Shown here piece after piece: positions 54,054 to 62,519 of a stretch of DNA of 64,000 nt. The notes below the pieces were generated by a model that made no database searches, was not told the DNA's origin, and saw only the letters and a program-made list of their open reading frames with translations. Position 1 is the stretch's first letter. Every line of letters starts with the position of its first letter. Origin of the DNA: JAOPZW01 sp963788935 (lineage in GTDB: Bacteria > Actinomycetota > Thermoleophilia > Solirubrobacterales > Solirubrobacteraceae). Where the stretch lies: positions 1 through 64,000 of the forward strand of contig CAWBIM010000011.1 of the NCBI GenBank assembly GCA_963788935.1, read 5' to 3'. Position numbers and translations under genes: made by a program.

Positions 54054-54827
54054 TCAGCCGCCGGCCATCTCCGCGCGGTGCACGCCGCGCACGGCCCAGG
54101 CCAGGAACACCGCGCCGAGCCCGATCGCGATCGCGAACATCAGCCACACGTCGAAGTCCTGCCCCGAGATGAAGTCGCGGCCTCCCTCGACCAGCGTCGT
54201 GAACGGGTTGACGTGCGCAACCGCCTCGACCCAGCCCGCCAGCAGATCCAGCGGCACGTAGACCGGCGCCAGGAACAGCACGATGAACACCGGCATCTGC
54301 ATGGCCGGCCCGGCCTGGATCGTGCGCAGCCGCATCGCCACGCCCGCGGCCCACATCCCGGCCGTGAAGTTGACGATCAGCGCCAGCACGATCAGCCCGA
54401 ACAGGTCGACGCCGTCGCCGTGGACCTGCATCCCGGTCGCAATCGCCACGGTGAACAGCAGCACGCCGACGATCGCGGCCCGCATCATCGCCGAGAGCGC
54501 GTAGCCGAACAGGATCCCGAGCCGGTTCGGCGCCGCCAGCATCAGCCGGCGCGAGAAGCCGTTCTCGAAGTCCGACGCGATGCCGAACCCGGTGAACACG
54601 CCACCGAAGGCCGACGCCTGCAGCAGGACGAACACGAACTGGAACGCGGTGTAGCCCGATGGGAAGTCGAACCCCGGCACGTTCCCCACGCTCGACAGGC
54701 CGCCCGCGAACGCGACGAAGAAGAACAACGGGAAGATCAGCGACGGCAGCAGCAGCTGCGGGTTGGTCGCGAACTTCTTGATCGAGCGCCACGCGACACC
54801 CGCGACCACGTCCCAGAAGCGCCTCAT
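54054..54827 (-). CDS. ABC-2 type permease (second permease of a two-permease exporter)
   Basis: 257 aa from ATG 54827, overlapping the preceding permease stop. Six helices. Family landmarks are KKFATNPQLLLPSLIFPLFF, FQFVFVLLQASAFGGVFTGF, FENGFSRRLMLAAPNRLG and LAGWVEAVAHVNPFTTLVEG. With its partner (54824-55597) it would form a heterodimeric channel driven by the ATPase at 55594-56572. The divergence of the two permeases suggests specialised halves. Substrate unknown. Confidence 0.9.
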   Translation of the reverse strand: MRRFWDVVAGVAWRSIKKFATNPQLLLPSLIFPLFFFVAFAGGLSSVGNVPGFDFPSGYTAFQFVFVLLQASAFGGVFTGFGIASDFENGFSRRLMLAAPNRLGILFGYALSAMMRAAIVGVLLFTVAIATGMQVHGDGVDLFGLIVLALIVNFTAGMWAAGVAMRLRTIQAGPAMQMPVFIVLFLAPVYVPLDLLAGWVEAVAHVNPFTTLVEGGRDFISGQDFDVWLMFAIAIGLGAVFLAWAVRGVHRAEMAGG

Positions 54828-55597
54828 GTCCGCGCCAGCCTGTTGCGCAGGGCGGTCGACGAGCCCGTCACGCCGATCAGCGCGATCGAGCCGGCGAACA
54901 GGAACCCGAGCCCCAGTGCCTTCCCCTGCCAGCCGAAGATGATCAGCGATCGAAGGCCCTCGAACAGATACGAGACCGGGTTGTAGGTCGCGATCGTGCG
55001 GAACCACTCGTGCTCGATCAGGTTGCGGGGCAGCGAGCTCGAGGACAGGAACAGGAACACGAAGAACAGCGGAAACACGCCCTGAACGGCCTCACCGGAC
55101 CCGGTGCGCAGCCCGATGAAGGCCCCCAGCGACGCGAAGGCCAGCGCGATCAGCATCGCCAGCACGAGCAGGACGACCACGCCCCAGAAGCCTGCCTTGA
55201 CGTGCAGCCCCGCGGCGAAGCCCACCGCCAGGTAGATCAGGCCCGAGATCAGGGCGACCACCAGCACGCCCGCGAGCTGCCCGAGCAGCATCGCGGCGCG
55301 CCGCATCGGCGTCAGCGCGAGCCGGTTCAAGAACCCGGTCTCGACATCGCGCGCGATCGAGCTGCCCGCGTTGATCGACGCGAACAGCGAGCCCTGGACG
55401 AACGGGAACGCGATCGCGAAATCCAGATAGTTGTCGGCCGGGAACCCCGGGATCTTCGTGGCGGCGTCGAGCCCGGACACGTTGATGCCCATCAAGATGA
55501 GCGGGAAGAGCACCGGCGGGATCACCATCGCCGGCTGGCGCAGCGTCTGCAGGACCGAGCGGCGCGCCATCTCGTAGGTCTGCTGCCAGAGCGTCAA
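54824..55597 (-). CDS. ABC-2 type permease (first of two)
   Basis: 257 aa from TTG 55597, which overlaps the ATPase stop (TTGA). LTLWQQTYEMARRSVLQTLR starts as in DrrB-like permeases; FASINAGSSIARDVETGFLN, LALTPMRRAAMLLGQLAGVL and GLRTGSGEAVQGVFPLFFVF are conserved loops and helices. Six transmembrane segments. Coupled to both neighbours, so ATPase, permease and permease are one operon. Confidence 0.9.
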   Translation of the reverse strand: MTLWQQTYEMARRSVLQTLRQPAMVIPPVLFPLILMGINVSGLDAATKIPGFPADNYLDFAIAFPFVQGSLFASINAGSSIARDVETGFLNRLALTPMRRAAMLLGQLAGVLVVALISGLIYLAVGFAAGLHVKAGFWGVVVLLVLAMLIALAFASLGAFIGLRTGSGEAVQGVFPLFFVFLFLSSSSLPRNLIEHEWFRTIATYNPVSYLFEGLRSLIIFGWQGKALGLGFLFAGSIALIGVTGSSTALRNRLART

Positions 55598-56572
55598 GCC
55601 GCGACCTCCTCCGGCGTCTCGTCGAGATCGATCTTGCGGCCGGTCTTGGCCAGGAAGACGTCGTCGAGCGACGGCTGGTGCAGCTGGAGGTCGGCCACGC
55701 GCAGATCGGCGGCGTCGAGCGCGCGAACCACCGCGACCAGATCCTCGCCGCTCTCGAGCCGCACGGCGGCGTGGCCGGGCGGCGAGGGCACGACGGCGCC
55801 GAACCGGCTCAGCACGCGCGGCGAGCGCGTCGCGATCGGAGGGGTCGGCCGGGACCGCCTCGACCGACGGCCGGCCGATCTGCGCCTTGAGCGCCTCCGG
55901 CGTGCCCTCGGCGACGATCTTGCCGCGGTCGATGATCCCCACCCGGTCCGCGAGGACGTCGGCCTCCTCGAGGTACTGCGTCGTGAGGAACACGGTCACG
56001 CCGTCGTCGCGCGCGAGCCGCGCGACCTCGGCCCACAGGTCGGCCCGGCTGGACGGATCCAACCCGGTGGTCGGCTCGTCGAGGAACAGGACCCGGGGGC
56101 TGTGCACGAGCGCCAGCGCCACGTCGAGGCGACGCTTCATCCCACCCGAGTAGCCGCCGACCTTGCGATCGGCCGCGTCGGTCAGCCCGACCCGATCGAT
56201 CAGCTCGTCGCCGCGCTCGCGCCGCTTCGCCTTCGGGACGCCCTGCAGCGTCGTCTGCAGGCGCATGTGATCGCGGCCCGTCAGCAGCGGATCGAGCGCA
56301 GCCTCCTGCAGCGCGGCGCCGATCGACGCCCGCACCGCGGCGCCCTCGCGGATGATGTCGTGCCCCGCCACGCGCGCCGTACCCGCGGTCGGCGGCAGCA
56401 GCGTGGTGAGCATCAACACCGTCGTGGATTTCCCCGCACCGTTCGGCCCCAGGAAGCCGTAGATCTCGCCCGGCGAAACCGCCAGCTCGATCCCGTCGAC
56501 GGCCCGGGGGCCGTTCTTGAACTCTCGGACGAGGCCCTCGACCTCGATGCCCTCGGCAGCAGCTCGCGACAT
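55594..56572 (-). CDS. ABC exporter ATP-binding protein, DrrA-like (one frame break)
   Basis: About 325 aa after correction. Walker A GPNGAGKSTTVLML, signature YSGGMKRRLDVALALV, Walker B VLFLDEPTTGLDP, and LTTQYLEEADVLADRVGIID. The frame changes at 55816 after SDRDALAA; skipping one base leads to VLSRFGAVVPSPPGHAAVRL. The DrrA C-terminal domain then ends HQPSLDDVFLAKTGRKIDLD. The body and its C-terminal domain are both well conserved, so an indel in the data is more likely than loss. Powers the two following permeases. Confidence 0.9.
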
Positions 56573-56689
56573 GATCGGCAGCGTACGCGGCGGTCCACGT
56601 GCGCGAATGTGGCTAACTCCCCAGGATCCGGCGCACCGCGATGCGATGATGTGACTGTTGTCGGCGACGGCAGACCGGCGTTCGACTGC

Positions 56690-56884
56690 TCACTCGTCGT
56701 CGTCGCGCGGGATGACCCGCACGATCGCCACCTCTTCGCCCGCCTTGGTGTCTGGATAGACCACGTAGACGCCGGGCGCACCGCCGAACCAGCTCGCTTC
56801 GGCCTCGCCCACGAAGATGGCCGCGCGCTGAGACCCGTCTGCTTGCTCGACCCAGACCTTCTGCCCTTCCCGCAGCGTGTCCAT
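56690..56884 (-). CDS. Small 64-aa hypothetical protein
   Basis: MDTLREGQKVWVEQADGSQR followed by AAIFVGEAEASWFGGAPGVY, VVYPDTKAGEEVAIVRVIPRD. A predicted small beta-barrel (SH3-like) with a binding-surface aromatic WFGG. No export signal. It lies between the ABC operon and the EamA gene, divergent from the latter. Function unknown. Confidence 0.6.
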   Translation of the reverse strand: MDTLREGQKVWVEQADGSQRAAIFVGEAEASWFGGAPGVYVVYPDTKAGEEVAIVRVIPRDDDE

Positions 56885-57042
56885 GGAGCGATCATGGCCG
56901 ACAGCGGCGCCTCGCGCGAGCATGCTTTGCCGCCGGGGGCCATACCCGGCCCGAGGTAAGGCCTCGCATAGGTGAGGTGGCGGCGTTTGCCCGATGTGAT
57001 CGGGCGCTCTCAGCTCCAGCATGGTCGTATCGCTCACGGCAG

Positions 57043-57950
57043 ATGGACGACACGATGGGCTCCCGGAGCACCACAGCGGGTCGAGGCCCCCGACCGCACT
57101 CTGCTCCTGCTGCTCGCGCTCTATGCCTGCTGGGGCTCGGCGATTCCGGCGATGAAGCTGATGGTCGATACGGTGCCGCCGCTCGGCGGGGCGGCGCTGG
57201 TCTTCCTGGTCGCCGGGCTGGTGCTGGCTGTGGCGGCGCGTGGGCGGCCAATGCCCACGCGCGTGCAGCTGCGGCGCTCGGCGGGCGCCGGCGTGTTGCT
57301 GCTGGTGGGTGGGCAAGGGCTCGCGATCGTGGCGCTGACCGAGGTGACCGCCAGTCTCGGCGCGATCCTCGCGGCGACGATCCCGCTGTGGGTCGTTCTC
57401 TTGAGCGGGTTGATCGGCACGCCTGTGTCGGTCGCGTCGCAGGTGCGGCTCGGGGCCGGGTTCGGCGGCATCGCGATCGTGGTGCTGACGGCGCCGCACA
57501 GCGCGATCGGCGGGGCGCCGTGGGCGGTCGCGGCCTTCGTCGTCGCGCCGATCCTGTGGGCCGCGGGGAGCCTGCTCACGGCGCACGGCGACCGACCGGC
57601 CGATCGCATGGTCGCCAACGCGGTTCAGCTGCTCGCCGGTGGCACGGTGTCGTTGCTGTTCGCGCTGTCGCTCGGCGAGCTCGATCCGGCTCGTTGGTCG
57701 GACGTCAGCGTGACGTCCGTCGGGGCAGCGGTGTTTCTGCTCGTCTTCGACTCGCTCGTCGGCTTCATGCTCTACGCACGCCTGCTGGCCGGCGCGCCTG
57801 CGCCGCTGGTGAGTACGTATGCCTACGTCACACCGCTTGTCGGCGTCGTCATGGGCGCGACCGTGCTCGACGAGCCGCTCTGGGCCGGCGCGTTCGTCGG
57901 AGCGGCGTCTGGTGCTCGGCGCGGTCGGGCTGGAGCTGCGCAGGCGATGA
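57043..57950 (+). CDS. EamA-family (DMT) transporter (two frame breaks)
   Basis: About 300 aa after correction. From ATG 57043 the peptide MDDTMGSRSTTAGRG must drop one base in the C run 57087-57091 to reach PDRTLLLLLALYACWGSAIP. Ten helices then follow, with TIPLWVVLLSGL in the first EamA repeat and STYAYVTPLVGVVMGATVLD EPLW near the end. At 57908 one extra T must be skipped to give LVLGAVGLELRRR and the stop at 57948-57950. Without correction the start lacks a plausible initiation site. Metabolite exporter of unknown substrate. Confidence 0.82.
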
Positions 57951-58008
57951 GGCGCGATACTCCGCTCCGACACCGACGACGCAACGGGGCTGTGAAGCAC
58001 TCGACCTG

Positions 58009-58371
58009 ATGGCGATCACCGGCGTTCACGCGATCCTCTACACCGAAGACGCAGCCGCCGACCGGGCCTTCTTCGCCGACGTCCTGGGGCTGAAATCGGT
58101 TGACGCCGGTGACGGCTGGCTCATCTTCGCCCTCCCCCCGGCAGAGCTGGCCGCGCACCCCGCCTCGGTCGGTGGCGGCGGCTATGAGCTCTATCTGATG
58201 TGCGACGACATCGAGGCCACCGTTCGCGAGCTCGAAGCCAGGGGCGTCGAGTTCAGCAGCGGCGTGACGCAGCAGCGCTGGGGGCTCATCACCACCATCG
58301 ACCTGCCCGGCGGGGGACGGCTCGGGCTGTACGAGCCGCGGCACGCGAGCCCGCTGCTGCCCCCGAGCTGA
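58009..58371 (+). CDS. VOC-family (glyoxalase/bleomycin-resistance-like) protein
   Basis: 120 aa. ITGVHAILYTEDAAADRAFF, FADVLGLKSVDAGDGWLIFA, GGYELYLMCDDIEATVRELE and LGLYEPRH form the two beta-alpha-beta-beta-beta units of a single VOC domain. Possible metal ligands are the His of GVHAILYT and a late Glu. The role could be a lyase, dioxygenase-type enzyme or antibiotic-binding protein. It starts 58 bases after the EamA transporter stop, which could fit an export-resistance pair. Confidence 0.85.
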   Translation: MAITGVHAILYTEDAAADRAFFADVLGLKSVDAGDGWLIFALPPAELAAHPASVGGGGYELYLMCDDIEATVRELEARGVEFSSGVTQQRWGLITTIDLPGGGRLGLYEPRHASPLLPPS

Positions 58372-58389
58372 CCAAGCCCTATGCGCCCG

Positions 58390-58869
58390 TCATCCGCGGC
58401 GCGTTGCTTGCGGCGGGCCGACGGTCACACCCAGTTGCGCGGCCAGCGAGGCGCCGTCCCACAGCGTGCGCTGGGAGGCGATGGCGCCACGGTCGAAATC
58501 AACGACGACGATGGCCGCCACCGACGCGTGGCGCCCGGTGGGTTCGATCCCCGGGATCAGCCACGTCATCTCGCAGTCGTGCACGAACGAGACGGTGAGC
58601 TCATCGACGAGGTGGAAGCGATCCACGGTCCGTGAGCGTCGGGCGAATCCGAGATCACCGGGCAGACACGGCAGCACCACCTCGCGGTAGAAGCGCTCGA
58701 CATCGGGCCGTCCGTCCGCTCCGGTCATCGTGGGGAGGTGCCGGACCGAGGTCGCGGCCGTCATGTCGGCCATCGCCGCGTCGACGTCCCGGCGAGTGAA
58801 GAGCGCCTCCAGGTGGTCATCCCACCTGCCCTCCAGCTTGCGCATGAACCGGGCGATCTCGGTCGTCAT
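58390..58869 (-). CDS. SnoaL-like (NTF2-fold) protein
   Basis: 159 aa from ATG 58869 (MTTEIARFMRKLEGRWDDHL). LEALFTRRDVDAAMADMTAA, VLPCLPGDLGFARRSRTVDR and VDELTVSFVHDCEMTWLIPG match nuclear-transport-factor-2-like proteins. The last ~40 residues (RTLWDGASLAAQLGV) form the closing strand. An enzyme or binding protein of unknown substrate. It lies 40 bases after the DUF1326 gene in the same direction. Confidence 0.8.
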   Translation of the reverse strand: MTTEIARFMRKLEGRWDDHLEALFTRRDVDAAMADMTAATSVRHLPTMTGADGRPDVERFYREVVLPCLPGDLGFARRSRTVDRFHLVDELTVSFVHDCEMTWLIPGIEPTGRHASVAAIVVVDFDRGAIASQRTLWDGASLAAQLGVTVGPPQATRRG

Positions 58870-58909
58870 CGTCCCAGGAGATGATGCGTGGGATCGATCC
58901 GCACGCGAC

Positions 58910-59515
58910 CTATCCGGCGTAGTCGAACCTCGAGCCATAGCCGCAGACGCCGCTGTAGCTGAACGCCAGCGGGCCATCGTCGACCACGAGCTGGTCGGCG
59001 ACGAGCTCCTCGCCGGCCTGCCCGTGGCCGGGGATCACGCACGTGACGGTCTCGTCGCCGGGAAAACGGTCACGGATACGGACGCTAACCCGGTCCCGGA
59101 TGCGCAGCCACTGGCGCTGACGCGTGTGGTCGACGTCGATCGAGACAGGGCGCACGGCAACGAGCTCGCTCGCCTTCCACGTCCACGGGAAGTGGCGCTC
59201 CGCGTCGCCGCCGAGCCGCCCGCTGAAGATGCCCTCGAGCGCGTCGCGCTGCTCCACCGAACCGTTTGCATCCAGGTACAGGATCCACGTCCACGGAGAC
59301 CCCGGCTCATCGTCGCTGTATCGGATCGCCATCGCGACGGGCGACCCGGCCAGGTCGATCCCATCCGCCGCGCCCTCCTCGATCAACCACGACAGCACGC
59401 CCATGCACTCGCCATGCGTGGACCGGCCGCCGCCGACCCCATCGATCCGCCGGCAAGGACAGATCGCGTCGCAGTTGCACGACTCGAAGTACGTGCCACG
59501 AATCCGCCAGCTCAT
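58910..59515 (-). CDS. DUF1326-family protein
   Basis: 201 aa. MSWRIRGTYFESCNCDAICPCR is the DUF1326 signature (Cys-rich start, CNCDAICPC). THGECMGVLSWLIEEGAADG, LDANGSVEQRDALEGIFSG and SGVCGYGSRFDYAG near the end complete the pattern. The cysteines could bind metal or form disulfides. Family function is not established. Start overlaps the SDR stop (ATGA), so the two are cotranscribed. Confidence 0.87.
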   Translation of the reverse strand: MSWRIRGTYFESCNCDAICPCRRIDGVGGGRSTHGECMGVLSWLIEEGAADGIDLAGSPVAMAIRYSDDEPGSPWTWILYLDANGSVEQRDALEGIFSGRLGGDAERHFPWTWKASELVAVRPVSIDVDHTRQRQWLRIRDRVSVRIRDRFPGDETVTCVIPGHGQAGEELVADQLVVDDGPLAFSYSGVCGYGSRFDYAG

Positions 59516-60258
59516 CCTGGTCCTCGGCGAAGCCTGATCGCGTTGAGGTCGCGCTCGCGGAGCTCATCGAGCCGGCCCAGCAGCTCGTCGACGTCGTCGT
59601 GCTCGGCGTGCAGGTAGCGGCCGGCGAGCGGGTCGTACCGGCCGGTCGAGAGCTTGCGGACGAGCTCCGGAGCGAGCTCGGGCGGCGTCCACGGCGCATC
59701 GTCGGGCAACGCGCCCGCGTTCAGGTCCGTCTTCACCAGGCCGGGGCTGAAGAAGAACACGGGAATCCGCCCGGCGAGCTCGTTGGCCAGCATCTCGCCG
59801 TAGCGACACACGGCGGCCTTGCTCGGCGCATACGCGGTGCTCTGGCCGCCGGGCAGGTAGGCCGCGCCGCTGCCGGTGATCACGATCCGACCACGGCCGC
59901 GCTCGAGCATGCCCGGGACCACGGCCCGGCAGCACAGGTGAACGCCGAGGACGTTGACCTCATAGATCTGCCACCACTCGTCCAGGTCGATCTCCCACGA
60001 CGACCGCTGCGCATGACCCTCGCTGACACCCGCGTTGGCGACCAGCAGGTCGACCTCGCCCACCTCGGCCACCATCCGCTCGACCGAGGCGCGATCGGCG
60101 ACGTCGACCTGCACCCACTTCCCGCCGATCTCACTCGCGACCGCCTGGACCTGCGCGTCGCTGCGCGCGCCCACGACAACGTCCCAGCCGTCGCTCGCCA
60201 GTGCCCGCGCGATACCCGCTCCGATCCCACGGCCGCCGCCGGTCACAAGCGCTCGCAT
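59512..60258 (-). CDS. Short-chain dehydrogenase/reductase
   Basis: 248 aa from ATG 60258. MRALVTGGGRGIGAGIARAL carries TGxxxGIG, DLLVANAGVSEG the NAG motif, RIVITGSGAAYLPGGQSTAY APSKAAV the Ser and YxxxK positions, and FFSPGLVKTDLNAG the substrate/cofactor loop. Reduces or oxidises an unknown alcohol. Coupled to the DUF1326 gene downstream. Confidence 0.9.
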   Translation of the reverse strand: MRALVTGGGRGIGAGIARALASDGWDVVVGARSDAQVQAVASEIGGKWVQVDVADRASVERMVAEVGEVDLLVANAGVSEGHAQRSSWEIDLDEWWQIYEVNVLGVHLCCRAVVPGMLERGRGRIVITGSGAAYLPGGQSTAYAPSKAAVCRYGEMLANELAGRIPVFFFSPGLVKTDLNAGALPDDAPWTPPELAPELVRKLSTGRYDPLAGRYLHAEHDDVDELLGRLDELRERDLNAIRLRRGPG

Positions 60259-60281
60259 CCCACGCGACCCTAACGCCCGGC

Positions 60282-60578
60282 TCAGTCCTCGGGGCTGACC
60301 GCGTGCAGCTCGATGCGGTAGACGAGCGTGTCCTCGTCGATCGGCCCCGCGTGCGCCGCGCGGCCGCGCAGGGTCTCGCGGTCGGGCTCGCCGGCCCGTC
60401 GGACGTCCGCCTCGGTGATCGCCGCGAACGGGACGAGCTCGATGGCGTCGACCTCGATCAGACCGAGGCCGACCCGGTAGCGGCCGCCCTGCTTGACCTG
60501 TGGCCGCTTCCACAGCCGGACCGACAACGTGATGTCGCCGGCCAGGACGTCGTCGCGCAACTCGCGGCTGAACTCCAC
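60282..60578 (-). CDS. ASCH/PUA-like domain protein
   Basis: 98 aa. MEFSRELRDDVLAGDITLSV, RLWKRPQVKQGGRYRVGLG, IEVDAIELVPFAAITEADVR and the ending VYRIELHAVSPED match small ASCH-domain proteins, which bind RNA or nucleotides and are predicted in translation control. One-domain protein without extra parts. It lies upstream of the SDR-DUF1326 pair with a 23-base gap and may share the transcript. Confidence 0.75.
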   Translation of the reverse strand: MEFSRELRDDVLAGDITLSVRLWKRPQVKQGGRYRVGLGLIEVDAIELVPFAAITEADVRRAGEPDRETLRGRAAHAGPIDEDTLVYRIELHAVSPED

Positions 60579-60614
60579 GCCCGGACGCTACTCGGCGGCT
60601 GGTGACGTGGCGCG

Positions 60615-61307
60615 TCAGGCCCGGCCTCGTGGCGTGACCAGGCTCGCCTCGTAGGCGAAGACGACGGCTTGGACCCGGTCGCGCGCGTTGAGCTTGGCCA
60701 GGACGTGTTTGACGTGGGTCTTGACGGTGGCCTCGCTGAGGACGAGGTCGGCCGCGATCTCGGCGTTGGACAGGCCGCGGGCGACGAGCGTCAGGACCTC
60801 GACCTCGCGTGGGGTGAGGTCGTGGAGCGCGGCGGGGGGCGAGTCCGGCGGCGCGGTGCGGATGAAGCTTTCGATCAGGCGCTTGGTGATGGCCGGGGCG
60901 ATCAGTGCGTTGCCCTGGGCCACGATGCGGACGGCGTCGATGAGCTGCTCAGGCGGCACGTCCTTGAGCAGGAAGCCGCTGGCGCCGGCGCGCAAGGCGT
61001 TGTAGACGTACTCGTTCAGGTCGAAGGTGGTGAGCATCAGCACCGCGGTCTCGTCGTGGGCGTCGGCGAGGATGCGGCGCGTCGCCTCGATGCCGTCGAG
61101 GTCGGGCATCTTGATGTCCATCAGGACGACCCGGGGCCGCCGCTTCCGCGCGAGGTCGACGGCGTCCCTGCCGTCCTCGGCCTCGCCGACGACCGTTATC
61201 CCGGGCTGCGCGTCGAGGATCGAGCGAAAGCCGGCGCGCACCAGGGCCTGGTCGTCGGCGACGAGGACCGAGACGGGCTCAGCCTGGCTCGCATCGGCCG
61301 GATCCAT
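60615..61307 (-). CDS. NarL/LuxR-family response regulator
   Basis: 230 aa from ATG 61307. VLVADDQALVRAGFRSI (acidic pair), PRVVLMDIKMPDLDGIEA (phospho-Asp), VLMLTTFDLNEYVYNAL (Thr) and ASGFLLKDVPPEQLIDAV (Lys) are intact. The HTH is LTPREVEVLTLVARGLSNAE...EATVKTHVKHVLAKLNARD. Divergent from a two-gene kinase locus with decayed modules (61416-63306), its presumed sensor. Closely resembles the regulator at 34123-34788. Confidence 0.94.
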   Translation of the reverse strand: MDPADASQAEPVSVLVADDQALVRAGFRSILDAQPGITVVGEAEDGRDAVDLARKRRPRVVLMDIKMPDLDGIEATRRILADAHDETAVLMLTTFDLNEYVYNALRAGASGFLLKDVPPEQLIDAVRIVAQGNALIAPAITKRLIESFIRTAPPDSPPAALHDLTPREVEVLTLVARGLSNAEIAADLVLSEATVKTHVKHVLAKLNARDRVQAVVFAYEASLVTPRGRA

Positions 61308-61415
61308 GGCTGGACCGTAACGGCGGGGCGGGGCGTCCGCCTCACCCTCAGGGAGCAGAACGGGTTCGCCCCGCGGGATGAGGTCGACGGCTTGGTGCGG
61401 GACTAGGATCCGGCC

Positions 61416-62519
61416 ATGCTCCGGGAGCGCGGCATCCGGGTCGATCTCGCCCTCGCCGCCGCGCTCACGGTGATCGGCGTCGCGATAACGCTCGGTCCGG
61501 ATGCCCGCGATGGAGCGATCGTCGGGACGCTGTTGATCCCGACCGTGACGCTGCCGGTGATCTGGCGTTGGCGAGCGCCCTTGGCGGCGTCGGTCGCCTT
61601 CGGCGTGGGCGTTTTCGTGAGCGGGATCCCGACCTTCGACCAGACCCGTTGCGGGGTCGCCATTCCGGCGGCGCTGTTGATCGTGTTCAGCCTCGGCGCC
61701 CGCGTGGAGACGGGCCGCGCGCTCGCAGGTCTCGCGGCGGTGCTGGCTGGGCTCGGTGTGCTGCTGTTGACGGACCCGGTGCTCGATGACGGCGGGGCAT
61801 TCTTCCTCCCGATCACCGCCGGGGTGTGGGCCGCCGGCCGCTTCGCGAGGTCCAGGATGCGGGTGGCGGCCGGGCTCGCCCAGCGCACGCACGACCTCGA
61901 GCAGACGCGCGAGGCGACCGCCGCGCTCGCGGTCGACATCGAGCGGGCGAGGCTCGCCTCGACGCTTGACGTGGCGGTTCGCGAGCGTATCCGCTCACTC
62001 GTGGAGCGCGCCGCCACCGCCGAGCGGGGCGAGGGCGAGTCCATCGCGGCCTTCCACGCCATCGAGACCGAGGGCCGCGCGTGCCTCAACGCGATGCGAG
62101 AGCTGCTGGGCGTGCTGCGCAGCGACAGGCACGACATGTCGCCGCGGCCGACGCTCGCGCAGCTGGAGACGCTGTTACGGCCGGACCGCGGCCGCGGACT
62201 GGTCGCACTCGGGGTGGAGGGCCGGCGGCGGGCGCTGCCGGCGGGGGTCGAGCTCGCCGCCTACCGCATGATCGAACTCGCCCTCGAGGCGTTCGCGGCC
62301 GGCGGCGAAGACGGGCCGGCCCACGTCATGTTGCGCTACGGGGGGACGTCGCTGGAGCTGGAGGTCCACGGCTCGCTCCCAGACGGCGCCTCGGTCGGCG
62401 CGCTGGCCGCGGCACGCGAGCGCGTCACGGCGCACGGCGGCAGCTTCGACACCGTGCGAGAGGGGGCCGGCCGCCTGCTGGTCCGAGCTCGCCTGCCGTT
62501 CGCGACCTCCGATGCCTGA
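61416..62519 (+). CDS. Histidine-kinase-like membrane protein without phospho-acceptor His
   Basis: 367 aa. Five membrane helices (about 10-145), then ALAVDIERARLASTLDVAVRE where HisKA_3 kinases have ARELHD. The His is absent. The ATPase part reads YRMIELALEAFAAGGED in place of the N box, lacking the Asn, and AAARERVTAHGGSFDTV in place of the G boxes. It should therefore neither autophosphorylate nor bind ATP normally. It overlaps the following His-bearing gene by eight bases; the two may form a heterodimer, or both may be decaying. Confidence 0.8.
   Translation: MLRERGIRVDLALAAALTVIGVAITLGPDARDGAIVGTLLIPTVTLPVIWRWRAPLAASVAFGVGVFVSGIPTFDQTRCGVAIPAALLIVFSLGARVETGRALAGLAAVLAGLGVLLLTDPVLDDGGAFFLPITAGVWAAGRFARSRMRVAAGLAQRTHDLEQTREATAALAVDIERARLASTLDVAVRERIRSLVERAATAERGEGESIAAFHAIETEGRACLNAMRELLGVLRSDRHDMSPRPTLAQLETLLRPDRGRGLVALGVEGRRRALPAGVELAAYRMIELALEAFAAGGEDGPAHVMLRYGGTSLELEVHGSLPDGASVGALAAARERVTAHGGSFDTVREGAGRLLVRARLPFATSDA

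Noticed and set aside
5383..57908. Programmed +1 frameshifting as a general mechanism
   Set aside because: The break sites share no slippery codon, no adjacent stop codon and no common structure, and two lie in C5 runs. Insertion errors explain them better.
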